Counted from the first letter of the stretch, positions 1-8,321 are shown. The stretch is 64,000 nucleotides of DNA from JABCPE02 sp963530615 (GCA_963530615.1 CAUSDX010000001.1:1-64000); one strand, 5' to 3'. The notes: a model not told the origin generated them from the letters alone. A program made the numbers and translations.

Positions 1-67
1 TTTTCAACAAATTGAGAGTTTATGATATTTTAAGATATTAAAATATAAATCCCTTCCTTTCTGCATA

Positions 68-104
68 GGTAAGATATGAAAAAATTAATATCTTACCTTT
101 TTTA
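68..104 (+). terminator. Intrinsic terminator of a gene left of the window
   Basis: A 10-bp perfect stem (68-77 with 88-97, sequence GGTAAGATAT) with a 10-base A/T loop is followed by TTTTTT on the plus strand. No gene is visible to its left in the window, so it probably closes a plus-strand transcript that begins outside. The rest of 1-225 is A/T-rich and I see no gene in it. Confidence 0.6.
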
Positions 105-225
105 TTAAATAATCTTAGACTTATTTATCATTAAAGCATTTGTAAAAAATAGGTATAAAATAAGAAAAAAGTTCAAACAAAATTCAAATGAAAATTAACC
201 TTAAATTAGATACTAAACAAAATAC

Positions 226-254
226 AAAAAGAGAGTAAAAAATACTCTCTTTTT
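226..254 (-). terminator. Bidirectional terminator below tRNA-Arg
   Basis: A 12-bp perfect inverted repeat (226-237 with 243-254, core GAGAGTA/TACTCTC) is flanked by A-runs and T-runs on both sides, so it can end transcripts from either side. On the minus strand it follows tRNA-Arg by about 80 bases. Confidence 0.6.
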
Positions 255-336
255 TGTCAAATCTCCCAATTTTTACCCCTTTCAGGGTGTTTTCGGGGGT
301 ACATTATTGTAACTCATTGATTACTAATGCAATTTG

Positions 337-408
337 TGACCGCAGAAGGACTCGAACCCTCACCGACGGAGCCGAAATCCGTAGTTCTATCCATTAAACT
401 ATGCAGCC
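337..408 (-). tRNA. tRNA-Arg (anticodon TCG)
   Basis: The minus strand folds into a 72-base cloverleaf: acceptor GGCTGCA pairs with TGCGGTC (two G-T wobbles), the anticodon stem ACGGA/TCCGT encloses loop TTTCGGC with anticodon TCG, and the T arm holds GGTTCGAGTCC. CCA is not encoded. A promoter of the Bacteroidota type lies just upstream (423-452). Confidence 0.95.
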
Positions 409-422
409 ATTTTCATTGAATA

Positions 423-452
423 CAAAATTACAACATTTTTTCTATCACCAAA
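423..452 (-). promoter_or_regulatory. Promoter of tRNA-Arg
   Basis: On the minus strand, TTTG (449-452), an 18-base spacer and TAATTTTG (423-430) match the Bacteroidota sigma-A pattern TTTG/TAnnTTTG, about 15 bases before the tRNA 5' end. Confidence 0.6.
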
Positions 453-481
453 GTATTTAATCTTGTTTTTATCTCTAATCA

Positions 482-1384
482 TTATAGCATTTTCAAATTA
501 TTTACCTCCATATCAGTAAGTATTCTCCAATGCCCCCTTTTAATATTTTTCTTCGTAAGCCCCGCAAAAATCACCCTATCCAAAGCCTCTACCTCATATC
601 CTATCCTCTTAAAAATTCTTCTTACAACCCTATTCCAGCCAATATGGATTTCTATTCCTACCTCATTTTTGGGCTTACCTTCTATAAATGATATGCTATC
701 CACCTCTGCTATTCCCTCCTCTAATCTCACTCCATCAGCAATTTTACGCAAATCTTCTACACTCAATTTTCTATCTAAAACCACATGATAAATCTTCTTT
801 ACCCCAAAAGACGGATGAGTTAATTTTTTTGTTAAATAACCATCATTTGTTAAAAGAATTAATCCTGTCGTTTGTCTGTCTAATCTTCCAACAGGAAACA
901 AACGATATGGAGAAGCATTAGCCACTAAATCCATCACCGTTTTCCTTGCTTTTTCATCTTTAGTCGTAGAAATATAGCCTTTCGGTTTATTTAATAATAC
1001 ATAAACAGGTTTCTCTGGGGTTATCCCTTGCCCATCAAAAACTACACGATCTGTCTTACTAACTTGATATCCCATCTCAGTTATAACTTTACCATTTACC
1101 TCTACCAAGCCCTGAACAATTAACTCATCAGCCTCTCTCCTACTACAAATCCCCGAATTTGCAATATATTTATTTAGTCTTATCGTATCCTTTTCTACCT
1201 GCTTATTGATTTTCTCTAATTTCCTTCTCAGAATAAAACTTTTTGCTTTATCCTCTCGTTCCTCTGTTTTTTTATAAGATTTATTCTCCGGTGAAAAATA
1301 CTTCTCATTTTTTCCACGAACAAAGCCATTTTCTCTCCTATCATTTCTTCCCTTACTAGAGAAACTTTTTTTATCTCTACTCAT
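482..1384 (-). CDS. rluB: 23S rRNA pseudouridine synthase, RsuA/RluB family
   Basis: This 300-residue protein has a lysine/arginine-rich, probably disordered N-terminal extension of about 65 residues, then an S4 RNA-binding domain (LNKYIANSGICSRREADELI) and a RsuA/RluB/RluE/RluF catalytic domain with the GRLDRQTTGLILLTNDG motif, whose Asp is the expected catalytic residue. Family members isomerise specific uridines of ribosomal RNA. Length and the S4 domain fit RluB better than RluE, but the exact target cannot be read from the sequence. It is a single-gene unit; a -7 box TAACTTTG lies at 1405-1412, 21 bases before the ATG. Confidence 0.88.
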   Translation of the reverse strand: MSRDKKSFSSKGRNDRRENGFVRGKNEKYFSPENKSYKKTEEREDKAKSFILRRKLEKINKQVEKDTIRLNKYIANSGICSRREADELIVQGLVEVNGKVITEMGYQVSKTDRVVFDGQGITPEKPVYVLLNKPKGYISTTKDEKARKTVMDLVANASPYRLFPVGRLDRQTTGLILLTNDGYLTKKLTHPSFGVKKIYHVVLDRKLSVEDLRKIADGVRLEEGIAEVDSISFIEGKPKNEVGIEIHIGWNRVVRRIFKRIGYEVEALDRVIFAGLTKKNIKRGHWRILTDMEVNNLKML

Positions 1385-1404
1385 TCTATTTCCAATAATT
1401 TTTG

Positions 1405-1412
1405 CAAAGTTA
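1405..1412 (-). promoter_or_regulatory. -7 promoter element of the rluB-type gene
   Basis: TAACTTTG on the minus strand matches TAnnTTTG perfectly and lies 21 bases before the start codon. No well-spaced TTTG is visible upstream; TTG motifs lie 14 and 23 bases away. Confidence 0.45.
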
Positions 1413-1467
1413 ATAAATTTGAATTACAATCCATTCAATCCTAATTTCTTTTTATTTAATAAACACA

Positions 1468-1496
1468 AAAGACTCCGAGTTTATCCCGAAGTCTTT
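1468..1496 (-). terminator. Second of two tandem minus-strand terminators
   Basis: As minus-strand RNA the arms AAAGACUUCG and CGGAGUCUUU pair over 10 bp with one G-U pair, followed by U residues. On the plus strand the G-U position is an A-C mismatch, so the minus direction is favoured. Confidence 0.65.
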
Positions 1497-1548
1497 CTAC
1501 TAATAATTTATGAAGAAAACTTTAATTTCAAAACTAATTTCCAATAAA

Positions 1549-1576
1549 AAAACCCCAGAATTTCTTCTGAAGTTTT
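1549..1576 (-). terminator. First of two tandem minus-strand terminators
   Basis: As minus-strand RNA AAAACUUCAGAA pairs with UUCUGGGGUUUU over 12 bp, using two U-G wobbles, around a 4-base loop, followed by a U-run. On the plus strand the wobbles become A-C mismatches, so this is a minus-strand terminator. It probably ends the small transcript that starts near 1782. Confidence 0.7.
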
Positions 1577-1602
1577 TATGATAACATAATATTACAATCA
1601 AA

Positions 1603-1782
1603 AAACAAATTAAACAAATACTATAATTATCACAAAAACATTCTAGTTTTTATAAACCACATATCCTCACCTACCATAAAAATGGTAAACTTCTCGGAAT
1701 TGATATGTTTGTGATAATTTAGCATTTTGTTTAATTATTATCTATAAAAAATGAAAAAAGTTCAACAGTTATTCTCTTATGA
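1603..1782 (-). ncRNA. Small structured transcript of unknown function
   Basis: Minus-strand arms 1706-1736 and 1608-1640 form about 30 nearly continuous base pairs with G-U wobbles and only small bulges. Inside are a second helix (CATATC/GATATG) and two minor hairpins. The 3' arm runs into TTTGTTTTTT, so the hairpin itself may terminate transcription. A perfect promoter (1788-1818) lies upstream, the SPFH gene before it has its own terminator (1866-1892), and two more terminators follow. It is therefore an independent unit of about 180 bases. The size recalls 6S RNA, but the closing stem and bulge do not clearly match. It also contains a 31-codon ORF (1630-1725), so it may be a small mRNA. 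Confidence 0.45.
1630..1725 (-). CDS. Putative 31-residue micro-ORF inside the long hairpin
   Basis: An ATG-to-TGA frame of 31 codons starts in the 5' arm of the long stem and ends in the 3' arm, so both start and stop codons would be base-paired. The C-terminal half contains MVGEDMWFIKTRMFL, with a second Met that could be the start. I do not recognise the peptide, and no clear ribosome binding site is visible, which is normal in this phylum. It could be a leader peptide, a small regulatory or toxic peptide, or a chance frame within a structured RNA. No function is proposed. Confidence 0.3.
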   Translation of the reverse strand: MLNYHKHINSEKFTIFMVGEDMWFIKTRMFL

Positions 1783-1787
1783 GCCAA

Positions 1788-1818
1788 CAAAGATATAAAC
1801 TTTTATTTAATCTCCAAA
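1788..1818 (-). promoter_or_regulatory. Promoter of the small transcript
   Basis: TTTG (1815-1818), a 19-base spacer and TATCTTTG (1788-1795) on the minus strand match the Bacteroidota promoter consensus fully, and the arrangement equals that before rpsU and the tRNAs in this window. Transcription would start near 1782. Confidence 0.65.
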
Positions 1819-1865
1819 ATTTTTAATTATTTTTTTACAATATATTTTATATATACAAAATAAAA

Positions 1866-1892
1866 TTGCCCTAAAATCAATATTTAAGGCAA
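1866..1892 (-). terminator. Terminator of the SPFH gene
   Basis: The minus-strand RNA pairs UUGCCUUAAA with UUUAGGGCAA over 10 bp including one U-G pair, followed by a U-rich stretch. It lies 27 bases after the stop codon of the SPFH gene and separates it from the small transcript below. Confidence 0.65.
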
Positions 1893-1918
1893 CTAAACAA
1901 TAAGAATTGATATCTTTT

Positions 1919-2833
1919 TTATTCTTGATTTTCACTATCTTCCTGTATTTTATGAGCAGCTGTCATCGCAGTTACTAAATCATTCAGCATCGTATTTGCT
2001 GCCATTGGGCTATTGGGTAAAAGTATTAAATTAGAACGATTATTCGCCCCTATAGAGTGTAATGTATCATAATGTTGAGTAACAACAATCAATGCTGATG
2101 CTTCTTGTGCTTTGATATTCACATTATTAAGCATTTTTACAGATTCCTCTAGCCCTTTTGCAATTTCCCTTCTCTGATCTGCAATCCCTTGCCCCTGTAA
2201 TTTTTTTGATTCAGCTTCTGCTTTTGCTACGGCAACAATTCTTATTCTCTGAGCCTCTGATTCATATTCTGCAGCTGTTTTTTCTCGCTCAGCAGCATTT
2301 ATTCTATTCATTGCCTGTTTTACTTGTTCATCAGGGTCAATATCCGTTACCAAAGCTTTAATGATATCATAACCATAACTCTGCATTGCTTCTTGAATTT
2401 CTGATTTTACTGCATTGGCAATATCATCTTTTTTTACAAAAACATCATCTAATTTCAGTTTTGGCACTTCTGCTCTCACTACATCAAAAACATAAGATGT
2501 TATTTGGCTATGAGGGTCTTCCAATCTATAATAAGCATCTGCAACTTGATTTCTAATCACTTGATACTGAACAGAAACTCTCATTGTAATAAATACATTA
2601 TCCAAAGTTTTAGTATCTACCACAACATCTAATTGCTGAATTTTAAGATTCAATCTCTTTGCAATATTATCCATAATAGGAATTTTGAGATGAAGTCCCG
2701 CATGACGCACAGAATGAAATTTCCCCAAACGCTCTACCACTGCGGCAGTCTCTTGTTTCACAGTAAAAAAACCTACTAAAAGTATGCACACCCCTATAAA
2801 AATAAAAATAGCCATAACAATAGTTTCAAACAT
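1919..2833 (-). CDS. SPFH/band 7 protein, stomatin/paraslipin (QmcA-like)
   Basis: The 304-residue protein has one N-terminal membrane segment (about residues 5-24, FETIVMAIFIFIGVCILLVG) followed by a band 7 domain that begins with the conserved stretch VVERLGKFHSVRHAGLHLKI. The region after it is a charged coiled coil (AEREKTAAEYESEAQRI) and a short C-terminal tail. Stomatin/paraslipin proteins oligomerise at membranes and scaffold protein complexes; QmcA of E. coli is the usual comparison. No NfeD-type protease partner lies next to it. It is transcribed alone and has a hairpin terminator at 1866-1892. Confidence 0.85.
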   Translation of the reverse strand: MFETIVMAIFIFIGVCILLVGFFTVKQETAAVVERLGKFHSVRHAGLHLKIPIMDNIAKRLNLKIQQLDVVVDTKTLDNVFITMRVSVQYQVIRNQVADAYYRLEDPHSQITSYVFDVVRAEVPKLKLDDVFVKKDDIANAVKSEIQEAMQSYGYDIIKALVTDIDPDEQVKQAMNRINAAEREKTAAEYESEAQRIRIVAVAKAEAESKKLQGQGIADQRREIAKGLEESVKMLNNVNIKAQEASALIVVTQHYDTLHSIGANNRSNLILLPNSPMAANTMLNDLVTAMTAAHKIQEDSENQE

Positions 2834-2941
2834 AATTTATCGTTTTTTTTATCCTTTGTCTTATAAGTATCTTATTTTTAATATTTGTTACAACTTTTAT
2901 TTTACATTCACTATATAACAATGAAAATCAACAATATAATT

Positions 2942-5623
2942 TTATATTTTCTGTTCAAATGGAATCTCTGGATTCAAAATTTCTTTAATTATATTTTTAA
3001 TAGAGTTTATACAAACCTCCAAATTTTCTCGATCCAAACTATTTTCAGAAAAGATTTTCAACGACTGCACCCCAGAGTTCACTTCTGATAAACTCCAAAT
3101 TCCACACTGCAAATTCTTATCCACATATTTACCAGAAGATAACATGCAATATGCATAAATAGACAATTGCAATGCTTGTTTATAATCACTATTATACAAA
3201 AATTGTTCTAAAACATCAGATTTTGGATTCACATTTAAGTTTTTTGGATTTGCAGTTTTATAATCTATAATTCTTAATGTTCCATTTAATCTATCTACAC
3301 GGTCAATAAACCCATAGAACCACACTGACTCTTCTTCAGATATAAAAAATTGTGCCTCAATTTTTTGTTCTAAATCTATAATTTCCAACTGATTTCCCTT
3401 TTCTAATAAACTCTTATCATAATCTAAAATACTTAAAATCACTTTCATTGCAATGGATTTATGAATATAGTTCATACCTCGCTCATAGAGTTCGGGCTGA
3501 TGTTTTAGCTCTTTCATCGCATAGAACATTGCTTCATCTATGTGAGATTTCATATTTTCTAAATCACTAATTTTCAAAATTTTACCTTTCACTTTTTGAT
3601 AAAGAAAATACAATGCATAATGTACTAAATTGCCATAATTTCTTTGAGAAAGTTCTTCTTCTATTCCCTCTATATCTCTCACTTTCAAAATATTATTAAG
3701 ATAAAAATCAATTGGATTAAAGATATAAGTTGTCAAATGAGAAGGCGAAACTCTATTTTTCCATTCTTCTAATTTTTCTAATACTTTTTCTGATTTTTCA
3801 ATTTTAATCGGAGTCTGAAAAATCGGCTCTGACTTATTATCAATCACAATATGCTCCAAATGATGAGGACTCTCCATCTCCATTTGTGTGATAAATCTGC
3901 TCTTTTCTCCTGTATTTACCCCTGATGAAAGAGAATTATACATCAAGTGTATATTTTTAGCATTTTGCATCAATCTATAAAAATGATACGCATAAATACT
4001 ATCATTCTCTAAAAAAGTATTCATTTCAAAATTCTTCCTCACATCAAAAGGCAAATAAGTATTCTGTGTATTTCCTAAAGGCAATTTTCCCTCATTCACA
4101 GACAGCATCACAATATTATCAAAATCTAACAAACGGGTTTCCAAAAGTCCCATAAGTTGTAAACCTTCTAATGGTTCACCTTGAAAATCAATATTTTCCA
4201 AATTAACCAATTGATTTATCAAAACCTCTAAAACCTCCACAGAAATCTCAAAATCATAATCTCTAAAATGATTTTTTAAGGTTTTAAATATTTTCTCAAA
4301 GTGCGAGACATTTTCATACTGAATATCATCTAAATTATTATATTTCAACTGAATACAATAATCAATCAAATTATTCAATAACTCCTCTGTTGATTTTTTT
4401 TCAAATAAAGTAAAATACGACAATGCTCCCAAATGCTCTTTCAAATAGTTTTTAGAAATATATACAATATTTCTCTCCTCTATCCCCTCTATAAATTTAC
4501 TAATAATTATATCATCATCAATATTTTTTGGTAACTCCTCCAACACAGAAACCACATCGGCATAATAATAAGCAGAATCATTTTTATATAATTGTTTATA
4601 AAGACGAAATAGTTTTTTAATTGCATTACTAAACGATAAATTTTTTATTGGAAAACCCATCGTAATATTAAGCTTTTCTACAAATTTCATTGCATCAAGC
4701 CCTGCTGGAAGTAATTCTTCATCTAACAAAACCACCGCTGTCTCAGAATAATTTTCTTCTTTTATATTTTGTAAAATTTGAGGTAAAATCTTAGTTTGAG
4801 TTACATTTCCTGATACTTCATAAATTTTAATATTTTTAGGCTGAGCAAACTGATTTTCTATCCAATTAAAATCCCTATTTTCATTAAATTCTTTCCAAAC
4901 TTTATGCTCTCGGAGAAACTTCCCTGCCTCCTGTTTCAAATCATTAAAATAATATTCATCTGCCTGAAAAAGACACTCTGCTTTCCCTTCTTGAAGCAAT
5001 TTTTTTATCAAACTTTTCTCCGTGGGTGTAAGAGCATTAAATCCACAAAATACAAATTTCATGGGCGTTTCTTTAATGAAAGTCCCCATTTTTCGCCTCG
5101 CTTGTTCATGAGCCATTCCATCTGTTGCCCAACCTTTTTCCTCCAATCTCAATTTCAAAGAAGGAATAAAAATATTCATTTTCTTCCAAAAATTCAAATT
5201 CCTTTTTCTCGCATTATCTCCTTCTCCAAAGCTCTCTCCCCAATTTTTTATTCGCTCTTCATCAAGCATATACTCCAAAACTTTCTGGTCACTTTCAGAA
5301 AATTTTAACATATCATCCCAATCTTTAAGCAAAGTAGGAAACCACTTCAAAAAGTTATCCAAAGTTTCCTCTGGAAAATATTTACGATAAATATCATAAG
5401 CAAACAACCATAGCGGAATACCCTGCACCACTTGACTCCCAGATATTTTCTTAATCAAATCATCTATTGCAAAAAACTCTGGCAAAAACCCTTCATATTT
5501 TCTTTCTTTCAATTTTTTTTTTAGAAAAACTACAGGTCTCTTACCTGGCAAAACCACCGATACTTGAGACAAATCTGAATATTTCGTCAATAACAACTCT
5601 ACTACTTTAGATAAAAATTTCAT
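2942..5623 (-). CDS. AddB-like PD-(D/E)XK nuclease/inactivated helicase
   Basis: This 893-residue protein resembles the AddB subunit family: a long helicase-like N-terminal part without an obvious Walker A motif (the N-terminus reads VSVVLPGKRPVVFLKKKLK) and a C-terminal PD-(D/E)XK nuclease domain. In that domain GFIDRVD (Asp774), IIDYKT (Asp787, Lys789) and the downstream Gln815 form the expected metal and catalytic set. Such proteins act with an AddA/UvrD-type helicase in processing of double-strand ends; the partner is not in this window. No AddB-type iron-sulfur cysteines are evident. A -7 box lies at 5643-5650. Confidence 0.75.
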   Translation of the reverse strand: MKFLSKVVELLLTKYSDLSQVSVVLPGKRPVVFLKKKLKERKYEGFLPEFFAIDDLIKKISGSQVVQGIPLWLFAYDIYRKYFPEETLDNFLKWFPTLLKDWDDMLKFSESDQKVLEYMLDEERIKNWGESFGEGDNARKRNLNFWKKMNIFIPSLKLRLEEKGWATDGMAHEQARRKMGTFIKETPMKFVFCGFNALTPTEKSLIKKLLQEGKAECLFQADEYYFNDLKQEAGKFLREHKVWKEFNENRDFNWIENQFAQPKNIKIYEVSGNVTQTKILPQILQNIKEENYSETAVVLLDEELLPAGLDAMKFVEKLNITMGFPIKNLSFSNAIKKLFRLYKQLYKNDSAYYYADVVSVLEELPKNIDDDIIISKFIEGIEERNIVYISKNYLKEHLGALSYFTLFEKKSTEELLNNLIDYCIQLKYNNLDDIQYENVSHFEKIFKTLKNHFRDYDFEISVEVLEVLINQLVNLENIDFQGEPLEGLQLMGLLETRLLDFDNIVMLSVNEGKLPLGNTQNTYLPFDVRKNFEMNTFLENDSIYAYHFYRLMQNAKNIHLMYNSLSSGVNTGEKSRFITQMEMESPHHLEHIVIDNKSEPIFQTPIKIEKSEKVLEKLEEWKNRVSPSHLTTYIFNPIDFYLNNILKVRDIEGIEEELSQRNYGNLVHYALYFLYQKVKGKILKISDLENMKSHIDEAMFYAMKELKHQPELYERGMNYIHKSIAMKVILSILDYDKSLLEKGNQLEIIDLEQKIEAQFFISEEESVWFYGFIDRVDRLNGTLRIIDYKTANPKNLNVNPKSDVLEQFLYNSDYKQALQLSIYAYCMLSSGKYVDKNLQCGIWSLSEVNSGVQSLKIFSENSLDRENLEVCINSIKNIIKEILNPEIPFEQKI

Positions 5624-5642
5624 TTCTCAACCTATTTTATTA

Positions 5643-5650
5643 CAAAGATA
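5643..5650 (-). promoter_or_regulatory. -7 promoter element of the AddB-like gene
   Basis: TATCTTTG on the minus strand lies 19 bases before the ATG. A TTG at 5668-5670 (17-base spacer) may be the -33 element. Confidence 0.5.
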
Positions 5651-5840
5651 AAACTAAAAATGACACTCAACTGAAATTGAATGCCTTTTCATACTCTCAT
5701 TATCCTTTTCAAGATACTCTATTTAAATTAAGCTCATTGAACAATAAACCTAATCTTTATCTTATCTCTATACTATTTTCAGATTAGTTAAAAAACTATT
5801 GCACACCAAAACAAAAGCTAATTTTTTCTCAATATTTACT

Positions 5841-6470
5841 CTAACTATTAAAATTTCCTTTAGAAATATAAACTACTTTTTTGGTATCAAAAAATTCCTC
5901 CTCAAAAAATTTGTTTAACTGAAAAATCTCACAACGAATCCCCTCTAACTCCTCAGCTAAATCCCCTCCCTTCAAATAAAGTACACCATTATGTTTCTCA
6001 TTAATCTGTTCTTTTTCAAATTTTCCTTTAAGCCATCTCAAAAATACTGGCATCTGAGTAACCGCTCTACTCACGACAAAATGATATTTATCCTTTATTT
6101 TTTCCGCTCTACCGTGAATAGTCTTTACATTTTTTAAACCCAACTCTTGTGAAATAGCTTCTACTACTTTAATTTTTTTTCCAATAGAATCCACCAATGT
6201 AAATTCAACCTCTGGATAAAGTATTGCCAAAGGAATCCCAGGGAATCCACCTCCCGTTCCAATATCTAAAACCTTTGTCCCTGCAGAAAAAGACATCACT
6301 TTTGCGATTCCCAAAGAGTGCAAAACATGTCTTTCATACAAACTATCCATATCTTTCCTTGAAATCACATTTATTTTTTCATTCCATTCAAAATAAAGAG
6401 ATTCCAATTTAGAAAATTTCTCTTTTTGTTCCTCTGTAAGATTCGGGAAATATTTTAAAATCACATTCAC
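5841..6470 (-). CDS. rsmG: 16S rRNA (guanine-N7)-methyltransferase RsmG
   Basis: The 209-residue protein has the RsmG (GidB) features: an N-terminal helical part with NVISRKD, and the S-adenosylmethionine-binding loop VLDIGTGGGFPGIPLAI followed by FTLVDSIGKKI. RsmG methylates G527 of 16S rRNA. The length matches the family. It stands alone, with about 210 bases to the AddB-like gene downstream and about 300 to the tRNA cluster terminator upstream. The stretch 6471-6732 holds no gene that I can see; it contains an 18-base A/T palindrome at 6687-6704. Confidence 0.95.
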   Translation of the reverse strand: MNVILKYFPNLTEEQKEKFSKLESLYFEWNEKINVISRKDMDSLYERHVLHSLGIAKVMSFSAGTKVLDIGTGGGFPGIPLAILYPEVEFTLVDSIGKKIKVVEAISQELGLKNVKTIHGRAEKIKDKYHFVVSRAVTQMPVFLRWLKGKFEKEQINEKHNGVLYLKGGDLAEELEGIRCEIFQLNKFFEEEFFDTKKVVYISKGNFNS

Positions 6471-6732
6471 TTTTTACAATTTTATAACCATTTTTAATGA
6501 ATTCCATATTCGAGATATTTCCCAAATATTCAAATTCATAATACAAATATAATTTTTATACTAAAAATAATCCAAGTAAATAAAATAAAATTCTATCAAC
6601 TTGAATTTTATTTGAACTTTTTTCTTTTATCAAATAGTTATCAAAAAATCCCTATTTTATCCTGTTTTACCCCTATTTTATTTTATAGATTTTTATAAAA
6701 ATCTTATTTATATGATGTATATAAAAAGTAAA

Positions 6733-6775
6733 AAGCGATAATAAAACATTGATTTTCAGAGTTTTATTATCGCTT
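6733..6775 (-). terminator. Terminator of the four-tRNA cluster
   Basis: A 15-bp perfect stem (6733-6747 with 6761-6775) is followed on the minus strand by TTTTTAC. It lies 10 bases after tRNA-Thr(GGT) and shows that the transcript ends here. Confidence 0.85.
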
Positions 6776-6784
6776 AATTTTTAG

Positions 6785-6856
<72 letters not shown>

Positions 6857-6898
6857 TTATAAAAAAATCACAACCAATAATTGATTGTGATTTTATAG

Positions 6899-6971
6899 AG
6901 CGGAAGACGGGGGTCGAACCCGCGACATTCAGCTTGGAAGGCTGACGCTCTACCAACTGAGCTACTTCCGC
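6899..6971 (-). tRNA. tRNA-Gly (anticodon TCC)
   Basis: A 73-base cloverleaf on the minus strand: acceptor GCGGAAG/CTTCCGC, anticodon stem TCAGC/GCTGA with loop CTTCCAA giving anticodon TCC, and a standard T arm. A hairpin (TCACAA/TTGTGA, about 6868-6893) separates it from the next tRNA, and a strong promoter sits 28 bases upstream. Confidence 0.95.
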
Positions 6972-6998
6972 ATTTTTACTGTTGGTAATTCTCTTTTG

Positions 6999-7030
6999 CA
7001 AAGGTAAAAATATTTTTTGAAACTTCCAAA
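6999..7030 (-). promoter_or_regulatory. Internal promoter before tRNA-Gly
   Basis: TTTG (7027-7030), a 20-base spacer and TACCTTTG (6999-7006) on the minus strand match the consensus fully. It lets the Gly-Thr pair be transcribed apart from the Thr-Tyr pair. Confidence 0.7.
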
Positions 7031-7058
7031 TTTATTTTTACTTTTTTTTAAAAAAAAG

Positions 7059-7139
7059 TGGGGAGAGCAGGATTCGAACCTGCGAAGCCGAAGCAACTGA
7101 GTTACAGTCAGTCCCCTTTGACCGCTCGGGAATCTCCCC
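7059..7139 (-). tRNA. tRNA-Tyr (anticodon GTA)
   Basis: An 81-base tRNA with the long variable arm of the tyrosine class: acceptor GGGGAGA/TCTCCCC, anticodon stem ACTGA/TCAGT with loop CTGTAAC giving anticodon GTA, variable arm around TGCTTCGGCTTCG. Confidence 0.95.
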
Positions 7140-7152
7140 TACCTTACAAAAG

Positions 7153-7226
7153 AGCCTCCAGAGGGATTCGAACCCACGACCCCGAGATTACAAATCACGT
7201 GCTCTGGCCAACTGAGCTATGGAGGC
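7153..7226 (-). tRNA. tRNA-Thr (anticodon TGT)
   Basis: A 74-base cloverleaf on the minus strand: acceptor GCCTCCA/TGGAGGC, anticodon loop TTTGTAA giving anticodon TGT. The anticodon stem CGTGA/TCTCG has one T-T mismatch. It is the first tRNA of the cluster and follows the promoter at 7268-7299. Confidence 0.93.
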
Positions 7227-7267
7227 ATTAATCTTTAAAAGAACTTCTATTTCCTTTCTTGCTGTTG

Positions 7268-7299
7268 CAAAGGTAGTAAAGTTTTTTTTTATCTGCAAA
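7268..7299 (-). promoter_or_regulatory. Promoter of the tRNA-Thr/Tyr/Gly/Thr cluster
   Basis: TTTG (7296-7299), a 20-base spacer and TACCTTTG (7268-7275) on the minus strand match the consensus fully, about 40 bases before the first tRNA. The rest of 7227-7402 holds nothing else that I can see. Confidence 0.7.
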
Positions 7300-7402
7300 A
7301 TATTTTATATTTTTTTTACTCTACTTTGGTTTTATCTCTGATATACAGTATATTATTTTTTATTCATTTAATGTTATAATTAAAAAAATAAAATAATTTC
7401 TA

Positions 7403-8293
7403 TCATTTAGAATTTATTTCTTTACTTCTGGGATGAGCTGTTTTAAAAACTTTTTTTAATTGTTCAATATTCGCATTTGTATAAACTTGAGTAGATGCTA
7501 AACTACGATGACCCATGATTTTTTTTACTTTTGAAATTTCTGCCCCTTCATTTAGAACATGAGTAGCAAAACTATGACGAAGGATATGCGGACTCTTTTT
7601 TTTCTTTAAAGTTACCTTACCAAGATGTCGAGTTACCACGGAATATACCCATTTCTCTGTCATTTTCTTCCCTTTATTAGTTATAAAAAAATAAGACCCT
7701 GTATCATCATTTACTTTACGATGATTTTGCTGATAGAATTTTAATTCTTGAGAAAGTTTTGGAGAAATCGGCACAATCCGTTCTTTATTTCCCTTTCCTA
7801 CGACTAAAATCTCATTTTTATAAAAATAAACATTCTCTAAAGGAAGATTACAAATCTCTGCTCTACGCATTCCTGTTTGATAAAGTACTTCTATTATCAA
7901 TTTTTCTAATAAATCTATTCCTTCCTCTTCCAAAATCTCCGATAATCTTAGCATTTCTTCTTTTGAGAACGGAACTTGTTTTTCTGGATAAAATTTTAGC
8001 ATAGAAATACTTTCTAACGGAGTTTTTTTTACTTCAGAAATTTTAAGTAGAAAATTATAAAAACTTTTCAATGAAGAAATTTTTCGATTGATACTTCTTT
8101 TTATCAATCCACTTTCACTTTGTCTTACAATAAAATTCCTGACGATTTTTTTATCTACTTTCCGTAAATCTTCTATTCCTTCTGATTCTAAAACAAAATT
8201 AGCGAAGTCCATCAAATCCTTTCTATAACTTTTTATCGTATTTTGAGAGTATCTCTTCTCTATCTCTATATATTCTAAAAAATTTTTTATCAT
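7403..8293 (-). CDS. xerC: Tyrosine recombinase, XerC/XerD type
   Basis: The 296-residue protein has an N-terminal SAM-like core-binding domain and a catalytic domain with all expected residues: Arg143 (TGMRRAEI), the hairpin lysine in GKGNKER, His236 and Arg239 (SPHILRHSFATH), His262 (IMGHRS) and Tyr271. Length and start fit chromosomal Xer recombinases, which resolve chromosome dimers at dif with FtsK; it lacks the arm-binding domain of Bacteroidota phage or element integrases. It follows rpsU, a common arrangement in Flavobacteriia. XerC or XerD cannot be told apart from one sequence. Confidence 0.9.
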   Translation of the reverse strand: MIKNFLEYIEIEKRYSQNTIKSYRKDLMDFANFVLESEGIEDLRKVDKKIVRNFIVRQSESGLIKRSINRKISSLKSFYNFLLKISEVKKTPLESISMLKFYPEKQVPFSKEEMLRLSEILEEEGIDLLEKLIIEVLYQTGMRRAEICNLPLENVYFYKNEILVVGKGNKERIVPISPKLSQELKFYQQNHRKVNDDTGSYFFITNKGKKMTEKWVYSVVTRHLGKVTLKKKKSPHILRHSFATHVLNEGAEISKVKKIMGHRSLASTQVYTNANIEQLKKVFKTAHPRSKEINSK

Positions 8294-8321
8294 TTTTAAT
8301 TAATTACAAAATATACAGCAC

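Noticed and set aside
1603..1782. 6S RNA as a firm call for the small transcript
   Set aside because: Length is right, but the closing stem is too regular and the central bubble is not clear; I left the RNA without a family name.
7403..8293. xerC considered as the integrase of a mobile element
   Set aside because: It lacks the arm-binding domain, has the length of chromosomal Xer proteins, and lies with rpsU among housekeeping genes.
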